Of a DNA stretch of 64,000 bases, positions 45,143-54,147 are shown in pieces. Position 1 is the stretch's first letter. Each line of letters opens with the position of its first letter. This DNA comes from Aureibaculum marinum (GTDB lineage: Bacteria > Bacteroidota > Bacteroidia > Flavobacteriales > Flavobacteriaceae): contig NZ_RPFJ01000007.1 in the NCBI RefSeq assembly GCF_003813905.1, positions 33,487-97,486 of the forward strand. Direction: 5' to 3'. The notes beneath the pieces are model-generated. The model was not told the origin of the DNA. It did no database searches and saw only the letters and a list, made by a program, of their open reading frames with translations. The translations under genes were made by a program, and so were the position numbers.

Positions 45143-46216
45143 TTAATTGTTTACAAAAACATTTGTTTTTAAAAAAGAGTCAAGTTTTTCAGTAAAAAGT
45201 GACGGTTTAAATTTTAAGTAAAGGGTTTGAGATGCTTTTTTTAATTGTTTTTTTGACATCGATTCATTCTGATAATAATCATTTAAATGTACCGCCATAT
45301 TTGCTTTATTAGCATTAAAAGTTTCCCAACTAATTTTTTTTATCCAAGGAGAAAAGATACTAAATGTTGGTACATTAAGTGCTTTTGCCATATTCACTGC
45401 ACCTCCCTCATTACCCACTAGAGCATCACAATGATATAGTATTCCTAAAAAGGACCGTAGGGAAGGTTCAAAAATATCGAACCTAATTTTAGCTTTTAAT
45501 TCAGGCGAACACAACGCGTATAACTCTTCTGCCAATTTTAACTGCGAGGGCATATAATTAAATAAAATAATAACCTCTCCTTTTTTAGAAATTGCATCCA
45601 TTACCTCAGCCATATATTGTAAAGGATATGATTTTATCTCACTACTACCAAGAATACTAATCATAACAAGAGGTTTTGAAAAAGAAACACCCTTACTTTC
45701 CAACCTTAATTTTGCTTCTAAAATTTCACTTTCGGTTAAAAATATTTTCGGAGGAAATTCAGCTGGATTAAATTCTGGTACAATAGGCTTTAAGAGTTGT
45801 AACCGATGTTCAATGGCAAGCCCCATAGAAGAATGTTTAATTCTTAAAGGTTTAAGAGTATGAGTATAAATAAAACTCGAATACCATTTAAAATGAGAAA
45901 TTTTAACATTAGCTCCTGAAAACAAACTAATTAATGCACTCTCTATCTTTCCATATACATCAATTACAACATCATACTTATTTTTAGAAATACTTTTTAA
46001 AAAAAGATAGAATGCCCATTTACTATCCCTATATTCTTTCTTAAAAAATACTACCCTATCAATATTAGGATTATTTACCACAACTCCTTCAGTATTTTCA
46101 TTTATTAAATAATGAATCTCCGTCTCTGGTAAATACTTTTTAACATAGGCACATAACATTGTACTGGTTAGTACATCGCCAATCATTTTTTGTTGAATAA
46201 TTAGTATTTTCTTCAT
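45143..46216 (-). CDS. Glycosyltransferase family 9 (heptosyltransferase-like)
   Basis: A 357-residue GT9 protein. KILIIQQKMIGDVLTSTMLCAYVKKYLPETEIHYL is the family N-terminus. VVIDVYGKIESAL, VMISILGSSEIKSYP and CDALVGNEGGAVNMAKALNVPTFSIFSPW form the donor-binding half. GT9 enzymes such as WaaC/WaaF/WaaQ transfer ADP-heptose to LPS core. It shares its cluster with the RfaY-like kinase. Confidence 0.88.
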   Translation of the reverse strand: MKKILIIQQKMIGDVLTSTMLCAYVKKYLPETEIHYLINENTEGVVVNNPNIDRVVFFKKEYRDSKWAFYLFLKSISKNKYDVVIDVYGKIESALISLFSGANVKISHFKWYSSFIYTHTLKPLRIKHSSMGLAIEHRLQLLKPIVPEFNPAEFPPKIFLTESEILEAKLRLESKGVSFSKPLVMISILGSSEIKSYPLQYMAEVMDAISKKGEVIILFNYMPSQLKLAEELYALCSPELKAKIRFDIFEPSLRSFLGILYHCDALVGNEGGAVNMAKALNVPTFSIFSPWIKKISWETFNANKANMAVHLNDYYQNESMSKKQLKKASQTLYLKFKPSLFTEKLDSFLKTNVFVNN

Positions 46217-46259
46217 AAAAAGTTTACAAACACTTCTTACTAAATGCTCATCAAACTTT

Positions 46260-47075
46260 TTATACAGCTACATCATATTCGCGTAAAGCATCATTTAAAG
46301 AAGTTTTTTTATTAGTACTTTCTTTTCTTTTTCCTATTATTAAAGCACAAGGCACATTATAATCACCTGCTTTAAAAGATTTAGTATAACTTCCTGGAAT
46401 TACCACAGACCCGGCAGGAACAATACCTTTAGAAATTATAGGTTTATCACCTGTAACATCAATAATTTTAGTACTCATTGTTAGTACTACATTTGCCCCT
46501 AAAACAGCTTCCTTCTCTACACGAACTCCTTCTACTACAATACATCTAGACCCAATAAAACAATCATCTTCTATAATAACTGGAGCTGCTTGTAATGGTT
46601 CTAATACACCACCAATACCTACCCCTCCACTTAAATGTACATTTTTACCAATTTGAGCACAACTACCAACTGTAGCCCATGTATCTACCATAGTTCCTTC
46701 ATCTACATAAGCTCCAATATTTACATAACTAGGCATTAATATTGTTCCTTTAGAAATATAAGCTCCATGACGTGCAACAGCATTTGGCACAACTCTAATT
46801 TCTTTTTCTTTATACCCTCTTTTTAAAGGAATTTTATCATGATACTCGAAAATACCAGCTTCTAAAACTTCCATATTTTGAATTGGGAAATACAAAACTA
46901 CCGCCTTTTTAACCCATTCGTTAACTTGCCACCCTGTTGAAGTTGGTTCTGCTACACGTAATTTTCCTTCATCCAATAGTGTAACTACTTCTCTTATTGT
47001 TTTTTGTGTAGACTCTTCTTTTAGCAGATCTCGATTATCCCAAGCAGCTTCAATATTTTTTTTTAATTCAGTCAT
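46260..47075 (-). CDS. dapD: 2,3,4,5-tetrahydropyridine-2,6-dicarboxylate N-succinyltransferase
   Basis: A 271-residue DapD with a left-handed parallel beta-helix domain (hexapeptide repeats from about 100 to 220: VNIGAYVDEGTMVDTWATVGSCAQIGKNVHLSGGVGIGGVLEP). RGAYI and the C-terminal GIVPAGSVVIPGSYTKSF are family-typical. It makes N-succinyl-2-amino-6-oxopimelate in the succinylase branch of lysine/diaminopimelate synthesis, feeding peptidoglycan. It is 44 bases upstream of the GT9 gene, same strand. Confidence 0.96.
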   Translation of the reverse strand: MTELKKNIEAAWDNRDLLKEESTQKTIREVVTLLDEGKLRVAEPTSTGWQVNEWVKKAVVLYFPIQNMEVLEAGIFEYHDKIPLKRGYKEKEIRVVPNAVARHGAYISKGTILMPSYVNIGAYVDEGTMVDTWATVGSCAQIGKNVHLSGGVGIGGVLEPLQAAPVIIEDDCFIGSRCIVVEGVRVEKEAVLGANVVLTMSTKIIDVTGDKPIISKGIVPAGSVVIPGSYTKSFKAGDYNVPCALIIGKRKESTNKKTSLNDALREYDVAV

Positions 47076-47272
47076 TTCTTCTTCTTAAATATTTAATTTT
47101 TTCTATATAATTACTTTATTACCAACACTTCCGTGTAAAGTGATATAAATCAATACATTAACTTCAATATTCTTTTAACAAAATACAATGTAACTAAATA
47201 CACATTTATTAAGGCAAATATAAGCCGTTCATTTAAAATCGACATCATTTTAATCGTTTATAACATAAACGC

Positions 47273-47280
47273 TATTTTTG
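47273..47280 (+). promoter_or_regulatory. -7 element for the ruvX-def-DUF5606 operon
   Basis: TATTTTTG (TAnnTTTG) 21 bases before the ruvX ATG. Confidence 0.5.
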
Positions 47281-47300
47281 TATAAAATTTAACCTGGAAC

Positions 47301-47717
47301 ATGGCTCGTATATTAGCAATAGATTTTGGTAAAAAAAGAACAGGAATTGCCGTTACTGACGAACTACAACTAATTGCTTCTGGTCTTACAACCGTTGCTA
47401 CTCATAACTTTTTTGACTTTTTAGCAGATTATTTAAAGAAAGAAAAAGTAGAACTTTTTTTAATTGGAGAACCCAAACAAATGAACAATCAGGTTTCTGA
47501 AAGTGAAGCTCTCATTATTCCTTTTATAAATAGATTGGTAAAGTTGTATCCTTCCATTCCTATTAAGAGAATTGACGAACGTTTTACTTCTAAAATGGCG
47601 TTTCAAACGATGATTGACAGCGGTCTCAAAAAAAAACAACGACAAAATAAAGCATTAATTGACGAAATTAGTGCAACAATTATTTTACAATCGTATCTTT
47701 ACAACCTCAAAAATTAA
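47301..47717 (+). CDS. ruvX: YqgF/RuvX family Holliday-junction resolvase-like protein
   Basis: A 138-residue RNase H-fold protein. AIDFGKKRTGIAVTDE is the first catalytic strand, IGEPKQMNNQ the second and IKRIDERFTSKMA the third. E. coli YqgF processes the 5' end of 16S rRNA precursors; resolvase activity is inferred from fold. The def gene follows after eight bases and DUF5606 after that, so this is one operon. Confidence 0.92.
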   Translation: MARILAIDFGKKRTGIAVTDELQLIASGLTTVATHNFFDFLADYLKKEKVELFLIGEPKQMNNQVSESEALIIPFINRLVKLYPSIPIKRIDERFTSKMAFQTMIDSGLKKKQRQNKALIDEISATIILQSYLYNLKN

Positions 47718-47725
47718 ATTTACAA

Positions 47726-48304
47726 ATGGTATTACCAATAGTTGCATATGGAGATCCTGTTTTGAGAAAAATAGGTGAAGAAATAGATAAAGATTATCCT
47801 AATTTAAGTGAGCTTATACAAAATATGAAAGACACTATGAAAAATGCTCGTGGTGTTGGGTTAGCAGCTCCTCAAATTGGAAAAGCAATTCGATTATTTA
47901 TTGTTGACACTTCTCCTTTTAGTGAAGATGATGAGTTGTCTATAGAAGAACAAAATTTCTTAAAAAACTTTAAAAAAGTATTTATAAATGCAAAAATTAT
48001 AAGTGAAGAAGGTAACGAATGGGCATTTGCTGAAGGCTGTTTAAGTATTCCTAATATTAACGAGGATGTTTTTAGAAATGAAAGATTAACAATTGAATAT
48101 TTTGATGAAAACTTCAAAAAACATACTGAAAATCTTGATGGATTAGCGGCTCGAGTAGTTCAGCATGAGTACGATCATATTGAAGGCATTTTATTTACAG
48201 ACAAACTCTCTTCATTAAAGAAAAGATTACTAAAAAAGAAATTAAATAACATAAGTAAGGGAAATATCGATGTTGATTACAGAATGAGATTCCCAAAAAA
48301 ATAA
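47726..48304 (+). CDS. def: Peptide deformylase
   Basis: A 192-residue deformylase, removing the formyl group from nascent N-terminal Met. All three motifs are intact: GVGLAAPQIG (43-52), EGCLSIP with metal ligand Cys105, and QHEYDHIEG with His147, Glu148 and His151. The insertion TSPFSEDDELSIEEQNFLKNF between motifs 1 and 2 is typical of the Bacteroidota type 2-like enzymes. Confidence 0.96.
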   Translation: MVLPIVAYGDPVLRKIGEEIDKDYPNLSELIQNMKDTMKNARGVGLAAPQIGKAIRLFIVDTSPFSEDDELSIEEQNFLKNFKKVFINAKIISEEGNEWAFAEGCLSIPNINEDVFRNERLTIEYFDENFKKHTENLDGLAARVVQHEYDHIEGILFTDKLSSLKKRLLKKKLNNISKGNIDVDYRMRFPKK

Positions 48305-48311
48305 ATTTTAT

Positions 48312-48728
48312 ATGACTTTAGAAAAAATTGTTGCCATTACTGGTAAACCAGGATTGTATCAAATTGTATCTCAAACCAAAGGTGGATTGCTAGTACAATC
48401 ACTAACCGATAAAAAAAGAATTCCTATTAATGCCATGCAAAATGTAAGTGTGTTAAATGATATAGCCATTTATACATACGATGATGAAGTACCATTAAGA
48501 GAGGTATTTAAAACTATTGCTGAAAAATTAAACAATAAAGAAGCATTAAGCCACAAAGAAAGTAATGATAAACTAAAAGCATTTTTTAGCGAAGTTTTAC
48601 CTAATTATGATGAAGAAAGGGTTTACACTTCTAATATTAAAAAAGTAATTCAATGGTATAACGTACTTGCCTTAGCTGAGTTTGATTTTTCTACTATAAA
48701 AGAAGGAGCTTCTAGCGAAGAAGAATAG
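48312..48728 (+). CDS. DUF5606 domain protein
   Basis: A 138-residue soluble protein matching DUF5606, a Bacteroidota-specific family. Its hallmark start is MTLEKIVAITGKPGLYQIVSQTK, followed by LLVQSLTDKKRIPI and a C-terminal Glu-rich tail. The N-terminal beta barrel resembles an RNA- or nucleotide-binding fold, but no activity is known. It lies eight bases after def, consistent with an RNA/protein-maturation setting. Confidence 0.85.
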   Translation: MTLEKIVAITGKPGLYQIVSQTKGGLLVQSLTDKKRIPINAMQNVSVLNDIAIYTYDDEVPLREVFKTIAEKLNNKEALSHKESNDKLKAFFSEVLPNYDEERVYTSNIKKVIQWYNVLALAEFDFSTIKEGASSEEE

Positions 48729-48874
48729 CTTTATGTGAACTGGTTTCCGTTGCTCTGATTTGGTAAATATAACCGCGTATTTAATACAAATAGAATTGAG
48801 TTGGCGTATTTTTAATTAAACGTATAAAGTTGCTGTGAATTCAAAAATATCAGTAATTTAAAAATTAAATAATT

Positions 48875-49651
48875 TTGTCTAGAAAAGAACAATTAGCAGC
48901 ATTTAATCGTTTATTGGACATTATGGATGAGCTCCGTGAAAAATGCCCTTGGGATAAAAAACAAACGATACAATCATTACGGCATTTAACCATAGAAGAA
49001 ACGTACGAATTAGGAGATGCCATTCTTGATAATGATTTACAAGAAGTAAAAAAAGAATTAGGTGATCTTTTGCTTCATATTGTTTTTTATGCAAAAATTG
49101 GATCTGAAACCGACGCCTTTGATATTGCCGATGTGGCCAATAGTATTTCAGATAAACTGATTCATAGACATCCTCATATTTACGGAGACATTGATGTAAA
49201 AGATGAAAAAGAAGTAAAAGAGAACTGGGAAAAACTTAAACTTAAAGAAGGTAATAAAAGTGTTTTAGAAGGTGTACCTAAAAGTTTACCTGCCGTAGTA
49301 AAAGCCAATAGAATACAAGATAAAGTAGCTGGTGTTGGTTTTGACTGGGAAGAGCCACATCAGGTTTTTGACAAAGTAAAAGAAGAAATTTTAGAACTAG
49401 AAACTGAAATAAAAAAAGGTAATACCAATGCTATTGAAAGTGAATTTGGCGATGTGCTTTTTTCATTAATTAATTACGCTCGTTTTATCAAGGTAAACCC
49501 GGAAAATGCCTTAGAAAAAACCAATAAAAAATTTATAAAACGATTTCAATTTTTAGAAAATGCTGCCAAAAAAGAAGGGAAAGAACTTTCTGATATGACC
49601 TTAGCTGAAATGGACGTGATTTGGGAAAAGTCCAAAACCTTTTTTAAATAA
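48875..49651 (+). CDS. mazG: Nucleoside triphosphate pyrophosphohydrolase MazG
   Basis: A 258-residue two-domain MazG, hydrolysing (d)NTPs to NMP and PPi. Each half carries the EExxE...ExxD helix pattern: TIEETYELGDAI...VKKELGDLLLHIVFYA and EILELETEIKKG...SEFGDVLFSLINYA. CPWDKKQT and the late AEMDVIWEKSK fit the family. The start is TTG, which keeps the full first helix (MSRKEQLAAFNRLLDIMDELREKCPW). An ATG 16 codons later would delete half of it. A TAATTTTG promoter-like string overlaps the TTG, leaving some doubt. Confidence 0.9.
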   Translation: MSRKEQLAAFNRLLDIMDELREKCPWDKKQTIQSLRHLTIEETYELGDAILDNDLQEVKKELGDLLLHIVFYAKIGSETDAFDIADVANSISDKLIHRHPHIYGDIDVKDEKEVKENWEKLKLKEGNKSVLEGVPKSLPAVVKANRIQDKVAGVGFDWEEPHQVFDKVKEEILELETEIKKGNTNAIESEFGDVLFSLINYARFIKVNPENALEKTNKKFIKRFQFLENAAKKEGKELSDMTLAEMDVIWEKSKTFFK

Positions 49652-50216
49652 TATGCTTGCCTTTTTTAGCTATAGTATATATCTTTAGGTCTTTAGTGAC
49701 CTCTAACATATCTGGCCATTTCTTTTGGAATGATAAGTTAATATTATATGTTAAATTATATACTTTAAGTATATCATCTAATTTTTTCTTTTTCAATTTT
49801 GCTATCTTATATTTTCTAAGATATAAATTTACTGGTGCTGTAGCGAATATAATTATTCCTACTCCAATAGCTAAAATTACAATCATAACCGCCAAACTAT
49901 AACGCCCATGAATGTATGGATCTTCCATAAATTTTAACCAATATGTATCAACCAAAAATATTCCCAAAAACAAGCATGCAATACCAATAGAGAGAAAAAT
50001 AATAAAATGACCTATAGTATCAACCTTTGTCAGTTCAACTAACTTTAACTCAATATTATTTTCTAAAATTTTTTCTTCTAAAACTTTATCAAATTTTATA
50101 CTATCGCAAGTTTTATCAAATTCAGGTTTTTTTTGTGTAATACCACAGTAAACACCTGACATAAAATTATTTTGTTGATGCTCACATAAAAGACAATGTT
50201 CAGTTTTCTTAATCAT
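49644..50216 (-). CDS. Membrane protein with N-terminal Cys motif
   Basis: A 190-residue protein. The N-terminus has CLLCEHQQ...GVYCGIT...CDSIKF, a CxxC plus two later Cys that could bind zinc. Two membrane helices follow (about 72-90 and 111-132, ending with PVNLYLRKYK). The C-terminal 60 residues are basic. I use the ATG of MIKKTEHCLL rather than an upstream TTG. Family not recognised; similar small Cys-plus-two-helix proteins occur in flavobacteria. Its end overlaps the mazG end by eight bases. Confidence 0.65.
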   Translation of the reverse strand: MIKKTEHCLLCEHQQNNFMSGVYCGITQKKPEFDKTCDSIKFDKVLEEKILENNIELKLVELTKVDTIGHFIIFLSIGIACLFLGIFLVDTYWLKFMEDPYIHGRYSLAVMIVILAIGVGIIIFATAPVNLYLRKYKIAKLKKKKLDDILKVYNLTYNINLSFQKKWPDMLEVTKDLKIYTIAKKGKHII

Positions 50217-50300
50217 ATTGGCTAAACTCAAAAATAATCAAAAATTTAAACATGAGTTATGTGTTTCATTTTAAAACCACTAATTTTCACCTTAATTCAT

Positions 50301-50308
50301 TAAATTTG
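50301..50308 (+). promoter_or_regulatory. -7 element for the Nif3-like gene
   Basis: TAAATTTG (TAnnTTTG) 35 bases upstream of the ATG. Confidence 0.45.
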
Positions 50309-50342
50309 AATCTTAAATCACATTACTTGAAACCTATTTATA

Positions 50343-51437
50343 ATGACTATAAAAGACATTACAACGTATCTAGAAGAAATTGCTCCATTACAATATGTTG
50401 AAGACTTTGATAATGTTGGCCTTCTTATTGGCAATTACAGTACTGAAGTAACTGGGGTATTAGTTACTTTAGATACATTAGAAACCGTAGTTGACGAGGC
50501 CATTGCTAAAAATTGTAACTTAATTGTTAGTTTCCACCCTATTGTATTTTCTGGATTAAAAAAAATAAATGGTAACACTTATGTTGAGCGAGTAGTTTTA
50601 AAAGCTATTAAAAATGATATTGCCATTTACAGCATGCATACAGCCTTAGATAATTCTATCAAAGGAGTTTCAGCAATGATGGCTGAAAAGTTAAAATTAA
50701 CAAACACTAAAATTTTACTTCCAAAATCTGGCATTATCAAAAAATTAATTACCTATGTGCCAGATAATGCTGCCGACAACGTGAGGCGAGCTCTATTTGA
50801 TGCAGGAGCAGGTGCAATTGGCAATTACAACAATTGTAGTTATAATATGAAAGGGTTAGGAACCTATAAAGGCAATGAAGCTTCAAATCCTACCATAGGA
50901 AAAAAAGGGGTTTTACAGCAAGAAAAAGAAACCTATATCAGTGTTATTTTTGAAAAGCACTTACAAAATAAAGTTTTAAATGCTCTTTTAGAGAATCATC
51001 CTTATGAAGAAGTAGCTTACGACATTATTACCACAGATAATTCGCATCAGAATATTGGTATGGGCATGGTTGGTGAGCTTTCTGAAGCTATCAATGAAGC
51101 TACTTTTTTAAGTATATTAAAAGAAACTTTTCATTTAAAAGCGATTAGACATTCAAAATTATTAAACAAGCCAATAAAGAAAGTAGCTCTATTAGGTGGT
51201 TCAGGTAGTTTTGCTATAAATGCTGCAAAACGCTCAAATGCAGACATTTACATTTCTGCAGATTTTAAATATCACGATTTTTACAAAGCTGAAAATCAGA
51301 TTGTTTTGGCTGATATTGGTCATTATGAGAGTGAACAATTCACAAAAAATCTTTTGGTAGATTATCTTACAAAAAAATTCCGTAATTTTGCAATCGTTTT
51401 ATCAGAAACAAATACAAATCCTATCAATTACATATAA
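50343..51437 (+). CDS. Nif3-like dinuclear metal centre protein
   Basis: A 364-residue NIF3/DUF34 family protein. DFDNVGLLIGNYSTEVTGVLVTLD, IVSFHPIVFSGLKKING and SMHTALDN provide the N-terminal metal ligands; LADIGHYESEQF gives the C-terminal ligands. The middle PII-like domain (about 125-230) is the insert found in long NIF3 proteins (YqfO type). Proposed roles include metal homeostasis and GTP cyclohydrolase-like chemistry; none is settled. The zinc-ribbon-like gene follows after three bases. Confidence 0.93.
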   Translation: MTIKDITTYLEEIAPLQYVEDFDNVGLLIGNYSTEVTGVLVTLDTLETVVDEAIAKNCNLIVSFHPIVFSGLKKINGNTYVERVVLKAIKNDIAIYSMHTALDNSIKGVSAMMAEKLKLTNTKILLPKSGIIKKLITYVPDNAADNVRRALFDAGAGAIGNYNNCSYNMKGLGTYKGNEASNPTIGKKGVLQQEKETYISVIFEKHLQNKVLNALLENHPYEEVAYDIITTDNSHQNIGMGMVGELSEAINEATFLSILKETFHLKAIRHSKLLNKPIKKVALLGGSGSFAINAAKRSNADIYISADFKYHDFYKAENQIVLADIGHYESEQFTKNLLVDYLTKKFRNFAIVLSETNTNPINYI

Positions 51438-51440
51438 AAA

Positions 51441-52211
51441 ATGGCAAAAAAAGAATTAACCGTAGAAGATAAATTAAGAGCTTTATACGATTTACAATTG
51501 ATTGATTCTAGAATTGATGAAATTAAGAATATGCGTGGTGAATTACCATTAGAAGTTGAAGATTTAGAAGATGAAATTGAAGGTTTAAATACAAGACTCA
51601 ACAATTTCAATAATGAAATTGAAAATTTAGAGACGAGCATTAAAAATAGAAAAAACACAATTGAAGAGGCTAAGACCCTTATCAAAAAATATACAACGCA
51701 ACAAAAAAATGTTAGAAATAACAGAGAGTTTGATTCTATAAGTAAAGAAATTGAATTTCAAGAACTAGAAATAGAGTTAGCAGAAAAACACATCAAAGAA
51801 TTTTCTGCTAAAATTGCTCACAAAAATGAAATTATAGAAGCTGCTAAAGAAAAGTTAAAAGAAAAAGAAACACACTTAAAGCATAAAAAAGGCGAATTAA
51901 ACGACATTTTAGCTGAAACAGAAAAAGAAGAAAAAACGTTAGGTGAAAAATTTAATGAGTTTAGTAAATTAATTGACGAACGTCTTTTAAATGCCTATAA
52001 AAGAATTAGAAATAACGTTAAAAACGGTTTAGCTGTTGTACCTGTTGAAAGAGGTGCTTCTGGTGGTTCTTTCTTTACTATTCCTCCACAACAAATTGTT
52101 GAAATTGCTACACGTAAAAAAATTACTACTGATGAGCATAGTGGAAGAATTTTAGTGGATGCCCAATTGGCTGCCGAAGAACAAGAAAAAATGGAAAAGT
52201 TATTCTCATAA
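51441..52211 (+). CDS. Zinc-ribbon-family coiled-coil protein (CT398-like) lacking the zinc cysteines
   Basis: A 256-residue protein with a long antiparallel coiled coil (about 45-180, heptad-rich Glu/Lys) and a C-terminal knob. The knob region ERGASGGSFFTIPPQQIVEIATRKKITTDEHSGRILVD aligns by pattern with the C4 zinc-ribbon domain (CGGC..LPPQ....CPHCGRILY), but every Cys is replaced. The fold may therefore persist without zinc. It follows the Nif3-like gene, the usual partner across bacteria, so the pair is probably one operon. A terminator follows. The molecular role is unknown. Confidence 0.85.
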   Translation: MAKKELTVEDKLRALYDLQLIDSRIDEIKNMRGELPLEVEDLEDEIEGLNTRLNNFNNEIENLETSIKNRKNTIEEAKTLIKKYTTQQKNVRNNREFDSISKEIEFQELEIELAEKHIKEFSAKIAHKNEIIEAAKEKLKEKETHLKHKKGELNDILAETEKEEKTLGEKFNEFSKLIDERLLNAYKRIRNNVKNGLAVVPVERGASGGSFFTIPPQQIVEIATRKKITTDEHSGRILVDAQLAAEEQEKMEKLFS

Positions 52212-52238
52212 TAACAAATCCTTACTAATTATTATAAG

Positions 52239-52270
52239 CCCATTGACTTTTGTTCAATGGGTTTTTTTTA
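52239..52270 (+). terminator. Rho-independent terminator after the zinc-ribbon-like gene
   Basis: CCCATTGA (52239-52246) and TCAATGGG (52254-52261) form an 8-bp stem with a 7-base loop, followed by eight T. Confidence 0.85.
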
Positions 52271-52343
52271 GTCTCACCACTAAGTTTATTATCTTTAGCA
52301 AATAAGAATACCAAAATTTAAGGCCTTTTTTAATCTTTAATTT

Positions 52344-53072
52344 ATGGAAAACTCAGGAAAACGCATAAACAAATACCTTAGCGAAGTTGGTTATTGCTCA
52401 AGAAGAGCAGCCGACAAATTAATAAACGAAGGTCGTGTTACTATAAACGGAAAAGTACCCGAATTAGGAACCAAAATTATGCCTAATGATGAAGTTAAGG
52501 TAAATGGAGAATTAATCTCTAAACCTAAAGATAAACCCGTTTATATTGCGTTTAACAAGCCTGTTGGCATTGTTTGTACTACAGATACTCGAGTAGAAAA
52601 AGACAATATTATCGATTATATTAATTACCCTACCAGAATTTTTCCTATCGGAAGATTAGATAAACCCAGTGAAGGACTAATTTTTTTAACTAATGATGGT
52701 GATATTGTCAATAAAATTCTTCGTTCAAGAAATAATCATGGAAAAGAATACATTGTAGATGTAAACAAACCCATTACCAAAGATTTTATAAAAAAAATGG
52801 GCAATGGTGTTCCTATTTTAGATACTGTTACACGTAAATGTGAAGTAGAACAACTTAGTAAATTTCAATTTAGAATAATTCTTACTCAAGGCCTCAACAG
52901 ACAAATTCGAAGAATGTGTGAATACTTAGGTTATAAAGTAACCAAACTAAAGCGAATAAGAATTATGAATGTAAATTTAGACATTCCGGTAGGTCAATGG
53001 CGTTATTTAACAGAAAAAGAACTAAAAGAGTTAACCCATTTGGTTAGTAACTCAGCAAAAACAATTGATTAA
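52344..53072 (+). CDS. rluF: 23S rRNA pseudouridine synthase RluF-type
   Basis: A 242-residue RsuA-family synthase. An S4 RNA-binding domain ([30 protein letters not shown]) precedes the catalytic domain with Asp106 in [50 protein letters not shown] and the [13 protein letters not shown] segment are closer to RluF than to RsuA or RluB. RluF modifies U2604 (and U2605) of 23S rRNA in E. coli. The start is fixed by the S4 domain. Confidence 0.9.
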   Translation: MENSGKRINKYLSEVGYCSRRAADKLINEGRVTINGKVPELGTKIMPNDEVKVNGELISKPKDKPVYIAFNKPVGIVCTTDTRVEKDNIIDYINYPTRIFPIGRLDKPSEGLIFLTNDGDIVNKILRSRNNHGKEYIVDVNKPITKDFIKKMGNGVPILDTVTRKCEVEQLSKFQFRIILTQGLNRQIRRMCEYLGYKVTKLKRIRIMNVNLDIPVGQWRYLTEKELKELTHLVSNSAKTID

Positions 53073-53147
53073 GTTTTTTTGAAGTATCATTAATTTTAAT
53101 ACACAATATCAGTTCTGTTTCTTCACTAGAAAAATTTTTAGAACTTC

Positions 53148-54044
53148 CTAATTGCAGTTTGTAATTGCAGTTAATTCCGCAATTTTAGAAGGAAATATTT
53201 TTTTAAATCGTTTCGGAAATTCAGCTTTAAAACAAACCTGCTCGTCAGTAAATGGATGTTTAAAGCTTAAAGAATATGCATGTAAATACAACCCTTTGCC
53301 TTGTAAAATTAAATTTTCAATTCCATATATAGCATCGCCAAGTATGGGATTATTAATAGCTGACAATTGCTTACGTAATTGGTGTCTTCTACCTGTTACA
53401 GGCTCTAATTTTACTAAGTTTAATTTATTAAATCTCTTTGACGGAACAGTTTTAACTAAATTATAGTAAGACTTTGAAAATTTTCCATCAATATCTAAAA
53501 TAATTTCTCCCTTACTTTTCATTTCTCCAATAGTAACGGCATAGTATACCTTTTTAACTTCTTTATTTTCAAACATTTTATTTAACAAACGAATACTAGT
53601 ATTTGTTTTTCCTATTAATAGAACGCCAGTAGTAGCATAATCTAAACGATGTACAGGATGTGGTTTGGTAGCATCAATAACATTACTTTGCTCAATATTT
53701 TGCGACAACGCATTAGCAACTGTTTTAAAACGATTGCCACTAACCAAAATACCAGCTGGTTTATATACAACCGCTAAATATTCATCTTCAAATATAACTT
53801 GAAGCGGAAAAATTAATTTTTTATAAAGATGTGTTTTTTGTGGAATAGATAAGCATATCTGCTCTCCTCCACGCAATATAGTGCCTGATGTAGCAATTGT
53901 ATTATTAACGGTAATATATTTTTTTTTAATTGCTTTTTTTAAGGCAGACTTTGTAAAAGCACTATTAAAAATTCCAACACCATATTCTTGAAGTCTTATA
54001 GGCGTAATAAATTTTGGTACACTATGTGTTTCTGTAAGATTGAT
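53148..54044 (-). CDS. RluA-family pseudouridine synthase with S4-like N-terminus and no canonical start codon
   Basis: The catalytic domain has the RluA motif HPVHRLDYATTGVLLIGK, with the catalytic Asp, and RRHQLRKQLSAINNPILGDAIYG. The first ATG/GTG/TTG in frame is a TTG at 53876, which would start inside the N-terminal domain. Upstream of it, 56 further in-frame codons read like an S4-type domain (PIRLQEYGVGIF, SALKKAIKKKYITVNNT, SGTILRGGEQI) and end at an ATC directly after a stop codon. A TAnnTTTG promoter lies just before that ATC. I annotate the long form (298 residues) with a non-standard ATC start. The conservative form is 53148-53876, and a disrupted start is the alternative. Confidence 0.75.
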   Translation of the reverse strand: MNLTETHSVPKFITPIRLQEYGVGIFNSAFTKSALKKAIKKKYITVNNTIATSGTILRGGEQICLSIPQKTHLYKKLIFPLQVIFEDEYLAVVYKPAGILVSGNRFKTVANALSQNIEQSNVIDATKPHPVHRLDYATTGVLLIGKTNTSIRLLNKMFENKEVKKVYYAVTIGEMKSKGEIILDIDGKFSKSYYNLVKTVPSKRFNKLNLVKLEPVTGRRHQLRKQLSAINNPILGDAIYGIENLILQGKGLYLHAYSLSFKHPFTDEQVCFKAEFPKRFKKIFPSKIAELTAITNCN

Positions 54045-54064
54045 TTATTTTCAATTATAATTAA

Positions 54065-54072
54065 CAAATTTA
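54065..54072 (-). promoter_or_regulatory. -7 element for the RluA-like gene
   Basis: The minus strand reads TAAATTTG (TAnnTTTG), 21 bases before the ATC codon and 189 bases before the TTG codon. This supports the long protein form. Confidence 0.45.
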
Positions 54073-54147
54073 TTATATCACAATCAGCTAAAAACACCAT
54101 ATCGTCATATTTTAACGAAAAAAAGTTACCTTAACTTTTCTCATTTC

